NCBI RefSeq assembly: GCF_005671395.1
Contig: NZ_CP040428.1
Span: 2,976,001 to 3,040,000, forward strand
Reading direction: 5' to 3'
Origin: Jejubacter calystegiae
GTDB lineage: Bacteria; Pseudomonadota; Gammaproteobacteria; Enterobacterales; Enterobacteriaceae
Length of the DNA stretch: 64,000 nt
The notes under the pieces are model-generated. The model was not told where the DNA came from. It made no database searches and saw nothing but the letters and a program-made list of their open reading frames with translations. A program made the translations under genes and the position numbers. Of the stretch, positions 57,981 to 64,000 are shown one piece after another (the first letter of the stretch is position 1; every line of letters starts with the position of its first letter).

Positions 57981-58418
57981 TGTGCCGTTATACCCGACCC
58001 GTCCGGCGGACGGGAAAAGCGGAGGGAACCCGAAGGGCGATTTTTACGCCGGAAAGCCAGGTTGTCAGGAGGCGGCGTTTGAGCCTCCTGACCCGTTCAC
58101 CGGTTCCGAAACCGACATAAGAGAAATCACCTTAAAGTGAACGGAATCTTCGCCAGCGCGACATATTTCCCCTGAAGACAGCATCATTACGAAAATATTG
58201 CCACCTTCATGAAACAACTCAGAATTATTGCGAGACAGTTTCAGCAATAAAATATTCAGTCCACCACTGTAATTTATTACAGGTTAAAATACCGACAGCG
58301 ATTTTTTATTCAAGGGAGCCAGGAACGCAGCAAGAAACGTCTAATTATACAGACGCGACCCGCCAGTGCGACAACACTGACAGGCCGCTAACCACAACCA
58401 ACTACAGGAGAGTTGATT
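57981..58418 (+). other. Repeat-rich gap between the IS and the SymE-like gene
   Basis: This contains the right half of the target palindrome (57981-57995), the right inverted module (58014-58056), a hairpin GTCAGGAGGC...GCCTCCTGAC (58066-58091), AAAGTGAACGGAATC (58134-58148, inverse of the left tandem-repeat string) and the first copy of a direct repeat that recurs after the SymE-like gene. From about 58190 it is AT-rich and must hold the SymE-like promoter. No gene is supported. Confidence 0.6.
58138..58178 (+). repeat. Direct repeat, copy 1 (upstream of the SymE-like gene)
   Basis: It contains ACGGAATCTTcgCCAGCGcgACATATT and a trailing GAA. The same pattern with about eight mismatches occurs at 58667-58707. 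The two copies bracket the SymE-like gene. Confidence 0.6.
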
Positions 58419-58652
58419 ATGGCTGATACCCATCATAAGCCACGCTCCGCTATTTCCAAAACACAACGCAACCTGACCGTCGGATATATCAGCACGCGTC
58501 ACGAAAATCGCGCCACCGGCATGACAACATACTACAGCCGCCACCCCAGTCTGCATCTGAAAGGCAACTGGCTGGGTGAAGCCGGATTTGAAACCGGCAG
58601 TCCGGTGAAGGTTCACATCGAGTCGGGCAGGACAATTATTTGCTTCGGTTAA
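58419..58652 (+). CDS. SymE-family small protein (type I toxin-antitoxin toxin-like)
   Basis: A 77-residue protein starting MADTHHKPRSAISKTQ, with the SymE core RNLTVGYISTR...HPSLHLKGNWLGEAGFETGSPVKVHIESG. This is the AbrB-like swapped-hairpin region of SymE (PAITLKGQWLEAAGFATGT in E. coli). E. coli SymE is an SOS-induced RNA-degrading or nucleoid-condensing toxin repressed by the antisense RNA SymR. This version lacks the long C-terminal tail of E. coli SymE (113 residues). The ATG at 58419 has AGGAG eight bases upstream; a TTG two codons earlier is too close to it. No SymR-like antisense RNA or LexA box could be pointed out with confidence. Confidence 0.75.
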   Translation: MADTHHKPRSAISKTQRNLTVGYISTRHENRATGMTTYYSRHPSLHLKGNWLGEAGFETGSPVKVHIESGRTIICFG

Positions 58653-58666
58653 GCGCGATATCCGTC

Positions 58667-58707
58667 AACGGAATCTTTTCCAGCGCTACATATTCATCCG
58701 AAAACAA
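58667..58707 (+). repeat. Direct repeat, copy 2 (downstream of the SymE-like gene)
   Basis: ACGGAATCTTttCCAGCGctACATATT...GAA, the partner of 58138-58178. It suggests duplication or replacement of SymE-type cassettes with shared 3' flanks. Confidence 0.6.
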
Positions 58708-58718
58708 ACCAAAAAAAA

Positions 58719-58739
58719 GCCCGCCAGTGGCCGGCGGGC
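58719..58739 (-). terminator. Terminator of the ybiJ transcript
   Basis: On the minus strand GCCCGCC-ggccact-GGCGGGC is followed by eight T residues. It is downstream of ybiJ and the structured element at 58769-58867, so it ends that transcript. Confidence 0.85.
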
Positions 58740-58768
58740 AAGGGATAACATCAGGGTTTCCGTCATAT

Positions 58769-58867
58769 TTCGGGTTGCCTCTTTGTTGGCTGCCTTCACT
58801 CACCCCAGTCACATAGTTATCTATGCTCCTGGGGATTCGCTCAGTTGCCGCCGCGATGCAACCCGAA
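58769..58867 (-). repeat. About 100-bp extended hairpin element 3' of ybiJ
   Basis: Outer arms TTCGGGTTGC and GCAACCCGAA are a perfect 10-bp inverted pair 79 bases apart. Inside, CCCCAG...CTGGGG and CATAG-ttat-CTATG form a second nested hairpin. Similar strings are, as I recall, repeated in enterobacterial genomes. It would be a large structured 3' untranslated region or a stable small RNA. Confidence 0.7.
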
Positions 58868-58916
58868 CTATTTAGGGATCAGAACAAGGGGCCGGGAGAG
58901 GGATCCCGGCTGAGGG

Positions 58917-59174
58917 TTACTTGTAGATCACCGCGGTGCCGTGCAGCAGATTTTCGCCGGAGGCAGAGGTGATTTTATAGGCGCTGGCGCCCTGGGCATC
59001 GGCTTTGGCAGCCAGCTGATCTTCCAGCTGGGTCAGGGTGTAGGCGCCAGAGGCGGAAACAACGCCGATCTTCTGGCCGTGCTGGTCATTATCGGTGACC
59101 GGCTGGGCGGCGAAGGCGCCGAAGGACAGGGTAGATAGCACAATTGCAGCAACAGTATATTTAATGTTTTTCAT
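58917..59174 (-). CDS. ybiJ: YbiJ-like periplasmic DUF1471 (YhcN/BhsA family) protein
   Basis: An 85-residue exported protein. The signal peptide is MKNIKYTVAAIVLSTLSFGAFA, cut before AQPVT. The mature DUF1471 domain contains KIGVVSASGAYTLTQLEDQLAAKADAQGASAYKITS in outline and ends LLHGTAVIYK. Very like E. coli YbiJ. Family members respond to stress and affect biofilm; the role of YbiJ is unknown. I use the ATG at 59174; one two codons earlier is possible. A paralogue lies upstream on the same strand. Confidence 0.9.
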   Translation of the reverse strand: MKNIKYTVAAIVLSTLSFGAFAAQPVTDNDQHGQKIGVVSASGAYTLTQLEDQLAAKADAQGASAYKITSASGENLLHGTAVIYK

Positions 59175-59476
59175 GGTCATATCTCGCAGGTTATTCTGTA
59201 AAAAATCTTTCGTTCCGTTTATGTGATCATTATCACGGTATTTTTACAGAGATAAAACCTGGAAGAATTGATGGTGTTGTTCTAAAAAATTGACCATTCA
59301 TTAATATATTGATTTTTAAATGCTATTTTGTGGTTTTGTCTACTGCGTCACCAAAAACGCCATCAAGAGTATGGAAAAGGCACATTTGGTCACACCGGAT
59401 TCGCCAGAGGCCAGGTAGCGATAGCGCCCCGCCCGCAGAAGGCCGGGGACGCTGCCAGACGCGCCGGTAGCGGCGC

Positions 59477-59737
59477 TTATTTATAGATGGTGGCGGTACC
59501 ATGCATCTGATTATTGCCGCCAGCCGAGGTGATAACGTAGCCCGTCGCTCCCTCTTCACGGGCCTTTTCGGCAAGTTTGTCTTCCAGATCGCCAAGGTGG
59601 GTGGCACCGCTGGCTGAAACCGTGCCGGCGGGGCGGAGCTGGCTGGTTTCCGGGTTGGTGAGCGGCGTTGCCGCAAAGCTTGCGGGAACACAGACAATGA
59701 AGGTGACAACGGCAGAAAAGAGCGACAGTTTTTTCAT
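59477..59737 (-). CDS. Second DUF1471 (YhcN/BhsA family) periplasmic protein
   Basis: An 86-residue paralogue of the YbiJ-like protein. The signal peptide is MKKLSLFSAVVTFIVCVPASFA, cut before ATPLT. The mature part has GTVSASGATHLGDLEDKLAEKAREEGATGYVITSAGG in outline and ends MHGTATIYK. The start at 59737 has GAGG eight bases upstream; a GTG two codons earlier is less likely. A 302-base gap with its own promoter space separates it from ybiJ. Probably a tandem duplication that has diverged. Confidence 0.87.
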   Translation of the reverse strand: MKKLSLFSAVVTFIVCVPASFAATPLTNPETSQLRPAGTVSASGATHLGDLEDKLAEKAREEGATGYVITSAGGNNQMHGTATIYK

Positions 59738-59890
59738 GATCACATCCTCACGACAGGTCTCAATGGCGGTTAAAAATTAACCACCGCGAAGTAAAGTGTA
59801 GTCCGCCGTAGACTGTGATATGGCGCAAAAAATGGCTTTTCACTGGTCGACATTTACTGACAAAAGTTGACCCATGAAAATTGACTAACG

Positions 59891-60529
59891 CTATGATTTT
59901 GCAGGTCTTGCATCGGGACGTACCAAATCGAAACGCTGCTCATCGCTAATGCTGTAGTAAGCGCTCGGCCCTCCGGCGCGCAGTACCGGCTGGGCTTTTG
60001 CAGTCTGATAAATTCCCTGCTCCAGCAACCGCCTGTCGATATGAACGGCCACCACTTCGCCCAGCACCAGCCAGGTGTCCGTGGGCTCGCCGTCGGCGGA
60101 GGTTAACTGCCAGTGCTGAGACAGGCGACACTCAAAATTCACCGGGCTTTCCGCCACTCGCGGCGCTTTGACCTGCTTTCCTGCCAGCGGCGTCAGCCCG
60201 GCCCGGACGAATTCGTCCTCACCGTGCGGCAGCGTGGCGGAGGTTTCATTCATCTGTTCCGCCAAAGGGCGGGTAGTCAGATTCCAGACAAACTCGCCGG
60301 TTTCCAGAATATTGCGCAGGCTGTCTTTATAGCCGCTACTGGCGAAGCCGATAATCGGTGGACGGTAGTTAAAGCAGTTAAAAAAGCTGTAGGGGGCAAG
60401 GTTGCGCTGTCCTTTGCTGTCCTGAGTGGCTATCCAGCCGATAGGCCGCGGGCCGATAATCGCGTTGAGAGGATCGTGGGGCAGGCCATGGCCCGCTGCT
60501 GGCTCGTAATAGTAGTAGTCGTCAGACAT
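59891..60529 (-). CDS. Flavin reductase-like (FMN-binding split-barrel) protein
   Basis: A 212-residue protein of the DIM6/NTAB flavin reductase family. It has NAIIGPRPIGWIATQDSKG, NLAPYSFFNCFNYRPPIIGFA, and FVWNLTTRPLAEQMNETSA, which form the FMN site. Relatives use NAD(P)H to reduce FMN or bind FMN/heme. The substrate is not known. It is divergent from rlmF, and the position is not occupied by this gene in E. coli K-12 as far as I recall. Confidence 0.85.
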   Translation of the reverse strand: MSDDYYYYEPAAGHGLPHDPLNAIIGPRPIGWIATQDSKGQRNLAPYSFFNCFNYRPPIIGFASSGYKDSLRNILETGEFVWNLTTRPLAEQMNETSATLPHGEDEFVRAGLTPLAGKQVKAPRVAESPVNFECRLSQHWQLTSADGEPTDTWLVLGEVVAVHIDRRLLEQGIYQTAKAQPVLRAGGPSAYYSISDEQRFDLVRPDARPAKS

Positions 60530-60644
60530 TGGTTTTCCCGTTAATGGCGATTTTTATTCCCTGATAGTGTATCGCAACGGCGCCGGTATTATTTACCTGT
60601 GAGCCGACAACGGGTATCTTACGCGCCCACACAGGAGAATGCTC

Positions 60645-61562
60645 ATGACCAGCCAGCCCGCCAGGCGCTCCGGGTTACACCCGCGTAATCGTCACCAGTC
60701 CCGCTATGATTTTCCCGCGCTCATTGCGGCCTGCCCGGCGCTGGAGGCCTTTGTCCGTACCAGCCCCCGCGGCGAACCGACCATCGATTTCGCCGACCCT
60801 CTGGCGGTCAGGGCGCTGAATCAGGCGCTGTTGGCCAGCTTCTATCAGATAATCCACTGGGACATTCCGCAAGGTTTTCTGTGCCCGCCGGTGCCGGGGC
60901 GCGCCGACTATCTGCACCATCTGGCGGATCTACTGGCAGAGGATAACCAGGGAACGGTCCCGACTCAGGCCGATATTCTGGATATCGGAACTGGTGCCAA
61001 CTGCATTTATCCGTTGATTGGCCAGTATGAGTACGGCTGGCGCTTTACCGGCAGCGAGGTTAACCCGGACGCGTTGCGCAGCGCCGCCGCTATCGTGGCT
61101 GCGAATCCGGGCCTGAACCGCCGCATCCGGCTACGCCGTCAGAAGCAGGACGACGCCATTTTTCGGGGGATTATCCACGCGAATGAGCGCTACGCGGCGA
61201 CAATGTGTAACCCACCGTTTCATGATTCGGCTGCCTCAGCCCAGGCGGGCAGCGAACGCAAGCGACGCAATCTGGGGCTGAGCGAGCAAGGAAACGCCCT
61301 GAACTTTGGCGGCCAGCCGAAAGAGCTGTGGTGCGAAGGCGGCGAAGTGCGTTTTATTCAGCAGATGATTGATGAGAGTAGGGCGTTTGCCCGCCAGGTG
61401 GGATGGTTCACCACTCTGGTATCACGCGGCGAGCACCTGCCGGAAATTTACCGGGCGCTTCAAGGTGCCGGTGCGGTTCGGGTCGTGAAGAAGAACATGG
61501 CCCAGGGCCAGAAGCAGAGCCGTTTTATCGGCTGGAGCTTTAGCGAGAAGCGGCCCCGCTAA
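60645..61562 (+). CDS. rlmF: 23S rRNA (adenine1618-N6)-methyltransferase
   Basis: RlmF (YbiN) methylates A1618 of 23S rRNA. The start at 60645 has AGGAG seven bases upstream; an ATG two codons earlier lies too close. About 305 residues (E. coli 308). It has [14 protein letters not shown] at the N-terminus, SAM motif [16 protein letters not shown] and the N6-adenine motif CNPPFHDS followed by [11 protein letters not shown]. Its 3' end forms a hairpin shared with convergent glnQ. Confidence 0.95.
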   Translation: MTSQPARRSGLHPRNRHQSRYDFPALIAACPALEAFVRTSPRGEPTIDFADPLAVRALNQALLASFYQIIHWDIPQGFLCPPVPGRADYLHHLADLLAEDNQGTVPTQADILDIGTGANCIYPLIGQYEYGWRFTGSEVNPDALRSAAAIVAANPGLNRRIRLRRQKQDDAIFRGIIHANERYAATMCNPPFHDSAASAQAGSERKRRNLGLSEQGNALNFGGQPKELWCEGGEVRFIQQMIDESRAFARQVGWFTTLVSRGEHLPEIYRALQGAGAVRVVKKNMAQGQKQSRFIGWSFSEKRPR

Positions 61563-61570
61563 GGGGGCCG
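61551..61570. terminator. Hairpin between rlmF and glnQ
   Basis: CGGCCCC-gctaag-GGGGCCG followed by TTATT; it includes the last codons of rlmF. The convergent glnQ stop is 11 bases away, so it may serve both. Confidence 0.65.
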
Positions 61571-61580
61571 TTATTGGCGG

Positions 61581-62303
61581 TCAGGAGACGTGCTGCAGGA
61601 ACTCCTGCAGCCGCTGACCGGGTGGGTTTTCAATCAGTTCACGCGGGTTGCCGTCGGCGGCTATCCGCCCCTTATCGATAAAGATCAGCCGTGAGGCGAC
61701 CTGTCTGGCAAAGCCTATTTCATGGGTGACAATCACCATGGTCATCCCTTCTTCGGCCAGATCCTGCATCACCTTCAGCACCTCGTGGCGTAGCTCCGGA
61801 TCCAGCGCCGAAGTGGGCTCATCAAACAGCATCATTTTGGGTTTCACCGCCAGCGCTCTGGCGATGGCGACCCGTTGCTGCTGGCCGCCCGAAAGTTCGG
61901 AAGGATAGTGAGCGGCGCGGTCCGCCAGTCCGACTTTATCCAGCAGCGCTTTGGCCTGCTTTTCGGCATCGGCCTTGCGGGTGCCGCGTACCCGAACCGG
62001 ACCAAACATCACATTCTCCAGCGCCGTCATTTGGGGGAACAGGTAGAACTGCTGGAATACCATGCCCGCCTCCTGGCGAATCAGGCGTTCGTCCACTTTC
62101 GGGTCATTGACCTTCATACCATCGACGATCAGGTCGCCAGAGGTGACCTCCTCCAGCTTGTTAATACAGCGCAGCAGGGTCGACTTACCGGAGCCTGAAG
62201 GGCCGATTATTACCACTACTTCGCCCTGCTGAATGTGCAGATCGATATTGTGCAGCACCTGAGTTGGCCCAAAGTGCTTGGAAACGTTATTAAACTCAAT
62301 CAC
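61581..62303 (-). CDS. glnQ: Glutamine ABC transporter ATPase
   Basis: GlnQ powers high-affinity glutamine import. It has 240 residues, as in E. coli, with Walker [10 protein letters not shown] (34-42), signature [15 protein letters not shown], Walker [13 protein letters not shown] and switch His in VTHEIGFA. The start is GTG at 62303, overlapping the glnP stop (GTGA). Last gene of glnHPQ. Confidence 0.98.
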   Translation of the reverse strand: MIEFNNVSKHFGPTQVLHNIDLHIQQGEVVVIIGPSGSGKSTLLRCINKLEEVTSGDLIVDGMKVNDPKVDERLIRQEAGMVFQQFYLFPQMTALENVMFGPVRVRGTRKADAEKQAKALLDKVGLADRAAHYPSELSGGQQQRVAIARALAVKPKMMLFDEPTSALDPELRHEVLKVMQDLAEEGMTMVIVTHEIGFARQVASRLIFIDKGRIAADGNPRELIENPPGQRLQEFLQHVS

Positions 62304-62959
62304 AGGATCTTCATCCTTCTTTCGAGGCGACGCAGAACAAAGCTCAGCACCAGGGTGATAATCAGATAGATAACCGCGACGGCGCTCCAGATTTCCAGCG
62401 CCCGGAAGTTACCGGCGATAATCTCCTGCCCCTGGCGGGTCAGCTCCGCTACGCCTATCACGATAAACAGCGAGGTATCTTTGATGCTGATAATCCACTG
62501 GTTACCCAGCGGCGGCAGCATGCGGCGCAGGGCCAGCGGCAGAATCACGTAGCGAATGGTATCGCGGCGTGAAAGGCCCAGCGCCAGGCCCGCTTCGCGA
62601 AATCCTTTATGGATAGAGAGCACGGCGCCGCGGGTAATTTCAGCAATATAGGCGCCCGAGTTAATCATGATGGTGACTACTGCGGCGGTGAAGGGATCGA
62701 TACGCAGATCGGAAAAGGCCATCGGCAGGGCAAAGTAGATAAACATGACCTGCACCACGATGGGGGTGCCGCGAATCAGTTCAATAAATGCCAGGGCCAG
62801 ATGATTCAGGATCCAGCCGCCAAAGCTGCGGGCGAAACCGGCGATAAGACCGATAACCAGCCCGCCCAGCAGGCCGAGTACCGAGATCCAAAGCGTCATT
62901 TTTGCGCCTTCCAGCAGCAGCGGTATCGCAGGCCAGATGGCGCTCCAGTCAAACTCCAT
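62300..62959 (-). CDS. glnP: Glutamine ABC transporter permease
   Basis: A 219-residue inner-membrane permease (E. coli 219) of the polar amino acid HisM/GlnP type. It has about five helices and the EAA loop [30 protein letters not shown]. The start at 62959 ([18 protein letters not shown]) matches E. coli; the frame upstream is the glnH-glnP gap. Confidence 0.97.
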   Translation of the reverse strand: MEFDWSAIWPAIPLLLEGAKMTLWISVLGLLGGLVIGLIAGFARSFGGWILNHLALAFIELIRGTPIVVQVMFIYFALPMAFSDLRIDPFTAAVVTIMINSGAYIAEITRGAVLSIHKGFREAGLALGLSRRDTIRYVILPLALRRMLPPLGNQWIISIKDTSLFIVIGVAELTRQGQEIIAGNFRALEIWSAVAVIYLIITLVLSFVLRRLERRMKIL

Positions 62960-63024
62960 GATGATTTCCTGTCGCAAACAAAGCAGAAGTGGGCGGGGGG
63001 CGAGCTCCCCCCTCGCTGTGAGGA

Positions 63025-63768
63025 TTATTCCGGATCTTTGCCGAACCACTTTTTATAGATTTGGTCGTAAGTACCGTTTTCACGCAGGGTTTTCAGCGCG
63101 CCGTTGACTTTGTCGCGCAGTTCGCTGCCTTTCGGGAAGGCGATGCCATACTGTTGGGCTTCCAGCGAATTGCCCACCGCTTTGAACTTGCCCTGACCGG
63201 CGGTCTTAATAAAGTAGAGGATGTTTGGCGTGTCGTGCAGCACCGCGTCGGCGCGCCTGGTGCCCAGCTCCATATAGGCATTGTCGATGTTCGGGAACTG
63301 GCGCAGATCTTTGGTCTTAATGTTTTGCTTCGCGTAATCCACCGAACCCGTACCGCTCTTCACGGCCAGCACCTTACCGTCGAGATCTTTAACGCTCTTC
63401 ACCTCGTCGTTATTAGCCCTGACCATTACCAACAGACCGCTCTTGTAGTAGCCGTCGGAGAAGTCGATGGCGCGTTTGCGCTCGTCGGTAATAGTGATAC
63501 CCGCCAGCGCGAGATCGACATTACGGGTTTGCAGCGCCGGAATAATGCCGCTGAAATCCATGGGCTTCAGGGTGTAGTCCAGTTTGAGCTCTTTGGCGAT
63601 GGCGGCCCAGAGGTCAATATCAAAACCGACATACTGATTTCCCTGCTTAAACTCAAAGGGAACAAAGGCGGTATCGGTCGCCACGATCAATTTTTTTTCT
63701 GCAGCCGTAGTCGAAACGGCGAAAGCGAGAGTGAGTGCAGCCAAAGAACACTTCAAAACAGACTTCAT
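63025..63768 (-). CDS. glnH: Glutamine-binding periplasmic protein
   Basis: GlnH delivers glutamine to GlnPQ. It has 247 residues. The signal peptide is [23 protein letters not shown], cut before EKKLIVATD. The ligand-binding segments [22 protein letters not shown] (outline), [21 protein letters not shown] and KSGTGSVDY are typical of SBP family 3. First gene of glnHPQ, behind a sigma-54-like promoter. Confidence 0.97.
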   Translation of the reverse strand: MKSVLKCSLAALTLAFAVSTTAAEKKLIVATDTAFVPFEFKQGNQYVGFDIDLWAAIAKELKLDYTLKPMDFSGIIPALQTRNVDLALAGITITDERKRAIDFSDGYYKSGLLVMVRANNDEVKSVKDLDGKVLAVKSGTGSVDYAKQNIKTKDLRQFPNIDNAYMELGTRRADAVLHDTPNILYFIKTAGQGKFKAVGNSLEAQQYGIAFPKGSELRDKVNGALKTLRENGTYDQIYKKWFGKDPE

Positions 63769-63822
63769 AGCTCTTCCTTTTGGTATGCCCGGTGAACGCA
63801 CCGGGTCGGACTAAACGCAGTA

Positions 63823-63838
63823 TGAAAAATTCATGCCA
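63823..63838 (-). promoter_or_regulatory. Sigma-54-type promoter of glnHPQ
   Basis: The minus strand reads TGGCATGAATTTTTCA, with the -24 GG and a weak -12 element, closely resembling E. coli glnHp2, which is also weak at -12. It lies 55 bases before glnH. Confidence 0.65.
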
Positions 63839-63912
63839 TGATATCTAACTGACTGAATTCATTGATTGTTAAAAGTGAGCCCTGCACTAGCGTGCAGACA
63901 ATAATCGGATAT

Positions 63913-63929
63913 TGCACCGGAGTGGGGCG
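63913..63929. promoter_or_regulatory. Probable NtrC (NRI) site upstream of glnHp2
   Basis: TGCACCGGAGTGGGGCG fits GCAC-N7-GTGC with one mismatch. Its centre is about 109 bases upstream of the predicted start, matching an enhancer position known in E. coli. A second partial motif TGCACTAGCGTGCA lies at 63883-63896. The rest to 64000 shows no gene. Confidence 0.5.
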
Positions 63930-64000
63930 CGCTTGCTCATCCGGTTAGCACTACTCTATTTAGCGTAAAATCCACAGGAGGAACAATCGCCTGATAACAA

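Noticed and set aside
58065-58247. 60-codon minus-strand frame between the IS and the SymE-like gene.
   Set aside because: No ribosome-binding site or similarity; it crosses repeats and hairpins.
59323-59709. 128-codon frame overlapping the second DUF1471 gene.
   Set aside because: Same strand, different frame, with composition of a shadow; the DUF1471 frame has signal peptide and family motifs.
63883-63896. TGCACTAGCGTGCA as a full NtrC site.
   Set aside because: The half-site spacing is four instead of the usual seven bases; only a partial match, mentioned under the better site.

Overview
The window is a chromosomal segment of an enterobacterium (Enterobacteriaceae), close to Escherichia in gene content but not E. 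coli. Protein by protein it follows the E. coli gal-mod-pgl-bio-uvrB-moa-ybh-dinG-gln segment. The backbone is GC-rich. Several blocks are clearly AT-richer or foreign, and they sit exactly where the gene order departs from E. coli.

Layout. (1) 1-4255: galETKM operon on the minus strand (galM cut by the window edge), with the gal promoter and both GalR operators conserved to the base. (2) 4368-12247: molybdate region modF / modE / acrZ / modABC, with a yjiH-yjiG-iadA operon inserted between modE and modF. (3) 12225-14216: ybhA and pgl. (4) 14217-17840: AT-rich insertion carrying a small membrane protein and a 916-residue superfamily 1 helicase with a C-terminal nuclease-like domain; this is the best candidate here for a little-described system. 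(5) 17885-25554: ybhC, a near-perfect phage lambda attB, ybhB, a DJ-1-like protein, then bioA divergent from bioBFCD around a BirA operator. (6) 25551-29952: orphan branched-chain/urea-type ABC ATPase, uvrB with LexA and DnaA sites, yvcK (ybhK). (7) 30186-37928: accessory block between yvcK and moaA: an orphan membrane protein, a sugar-acid type operon (GPH symporter, YiaK-like dehydrogenase, YhcH/YiaL-like protein), a decayed tyrosine integrase beside three perfect inverted repeats, and a LysR / MFS / SDR cassette. (8) 38276-41218: ModE box, molybdenum-cofactor riboswitch and moaABCDE. (9) 41280-52729: ybhL, ybhN-clsB-ybhP, ybhQ, the cecR-ybhGFSR efflux operon and rhlE. (10) 52766-55985: LexA-controlled dinG and ybiB. 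(11) 55986-58710: repeat-rich accessory region with an IS1111-type IS110-family element and a SymE-like small protein. (12) 58719-64000: two YbiJ-like periplasmic proteins, a flavin reductase-like protein, rlmF, and glnHPQ with its promoter.

The molybdenum genes form a coherent circuit. ModABC imports molybdate, ModE senses it, a ModE box lies before both modA and moaA, and a cofactor riboswitch covers the moaA ribosome-binding site. Biotin genes are arranged around one shared operator. The accessory regions carry most of the novelty: the helicase-nuclease, an IS whose 3' non-coding segment shares 11 bases with its own insertion site, and structured remnants of an integrase locus. No tRNA, rRNA or CRISPR array was seen.
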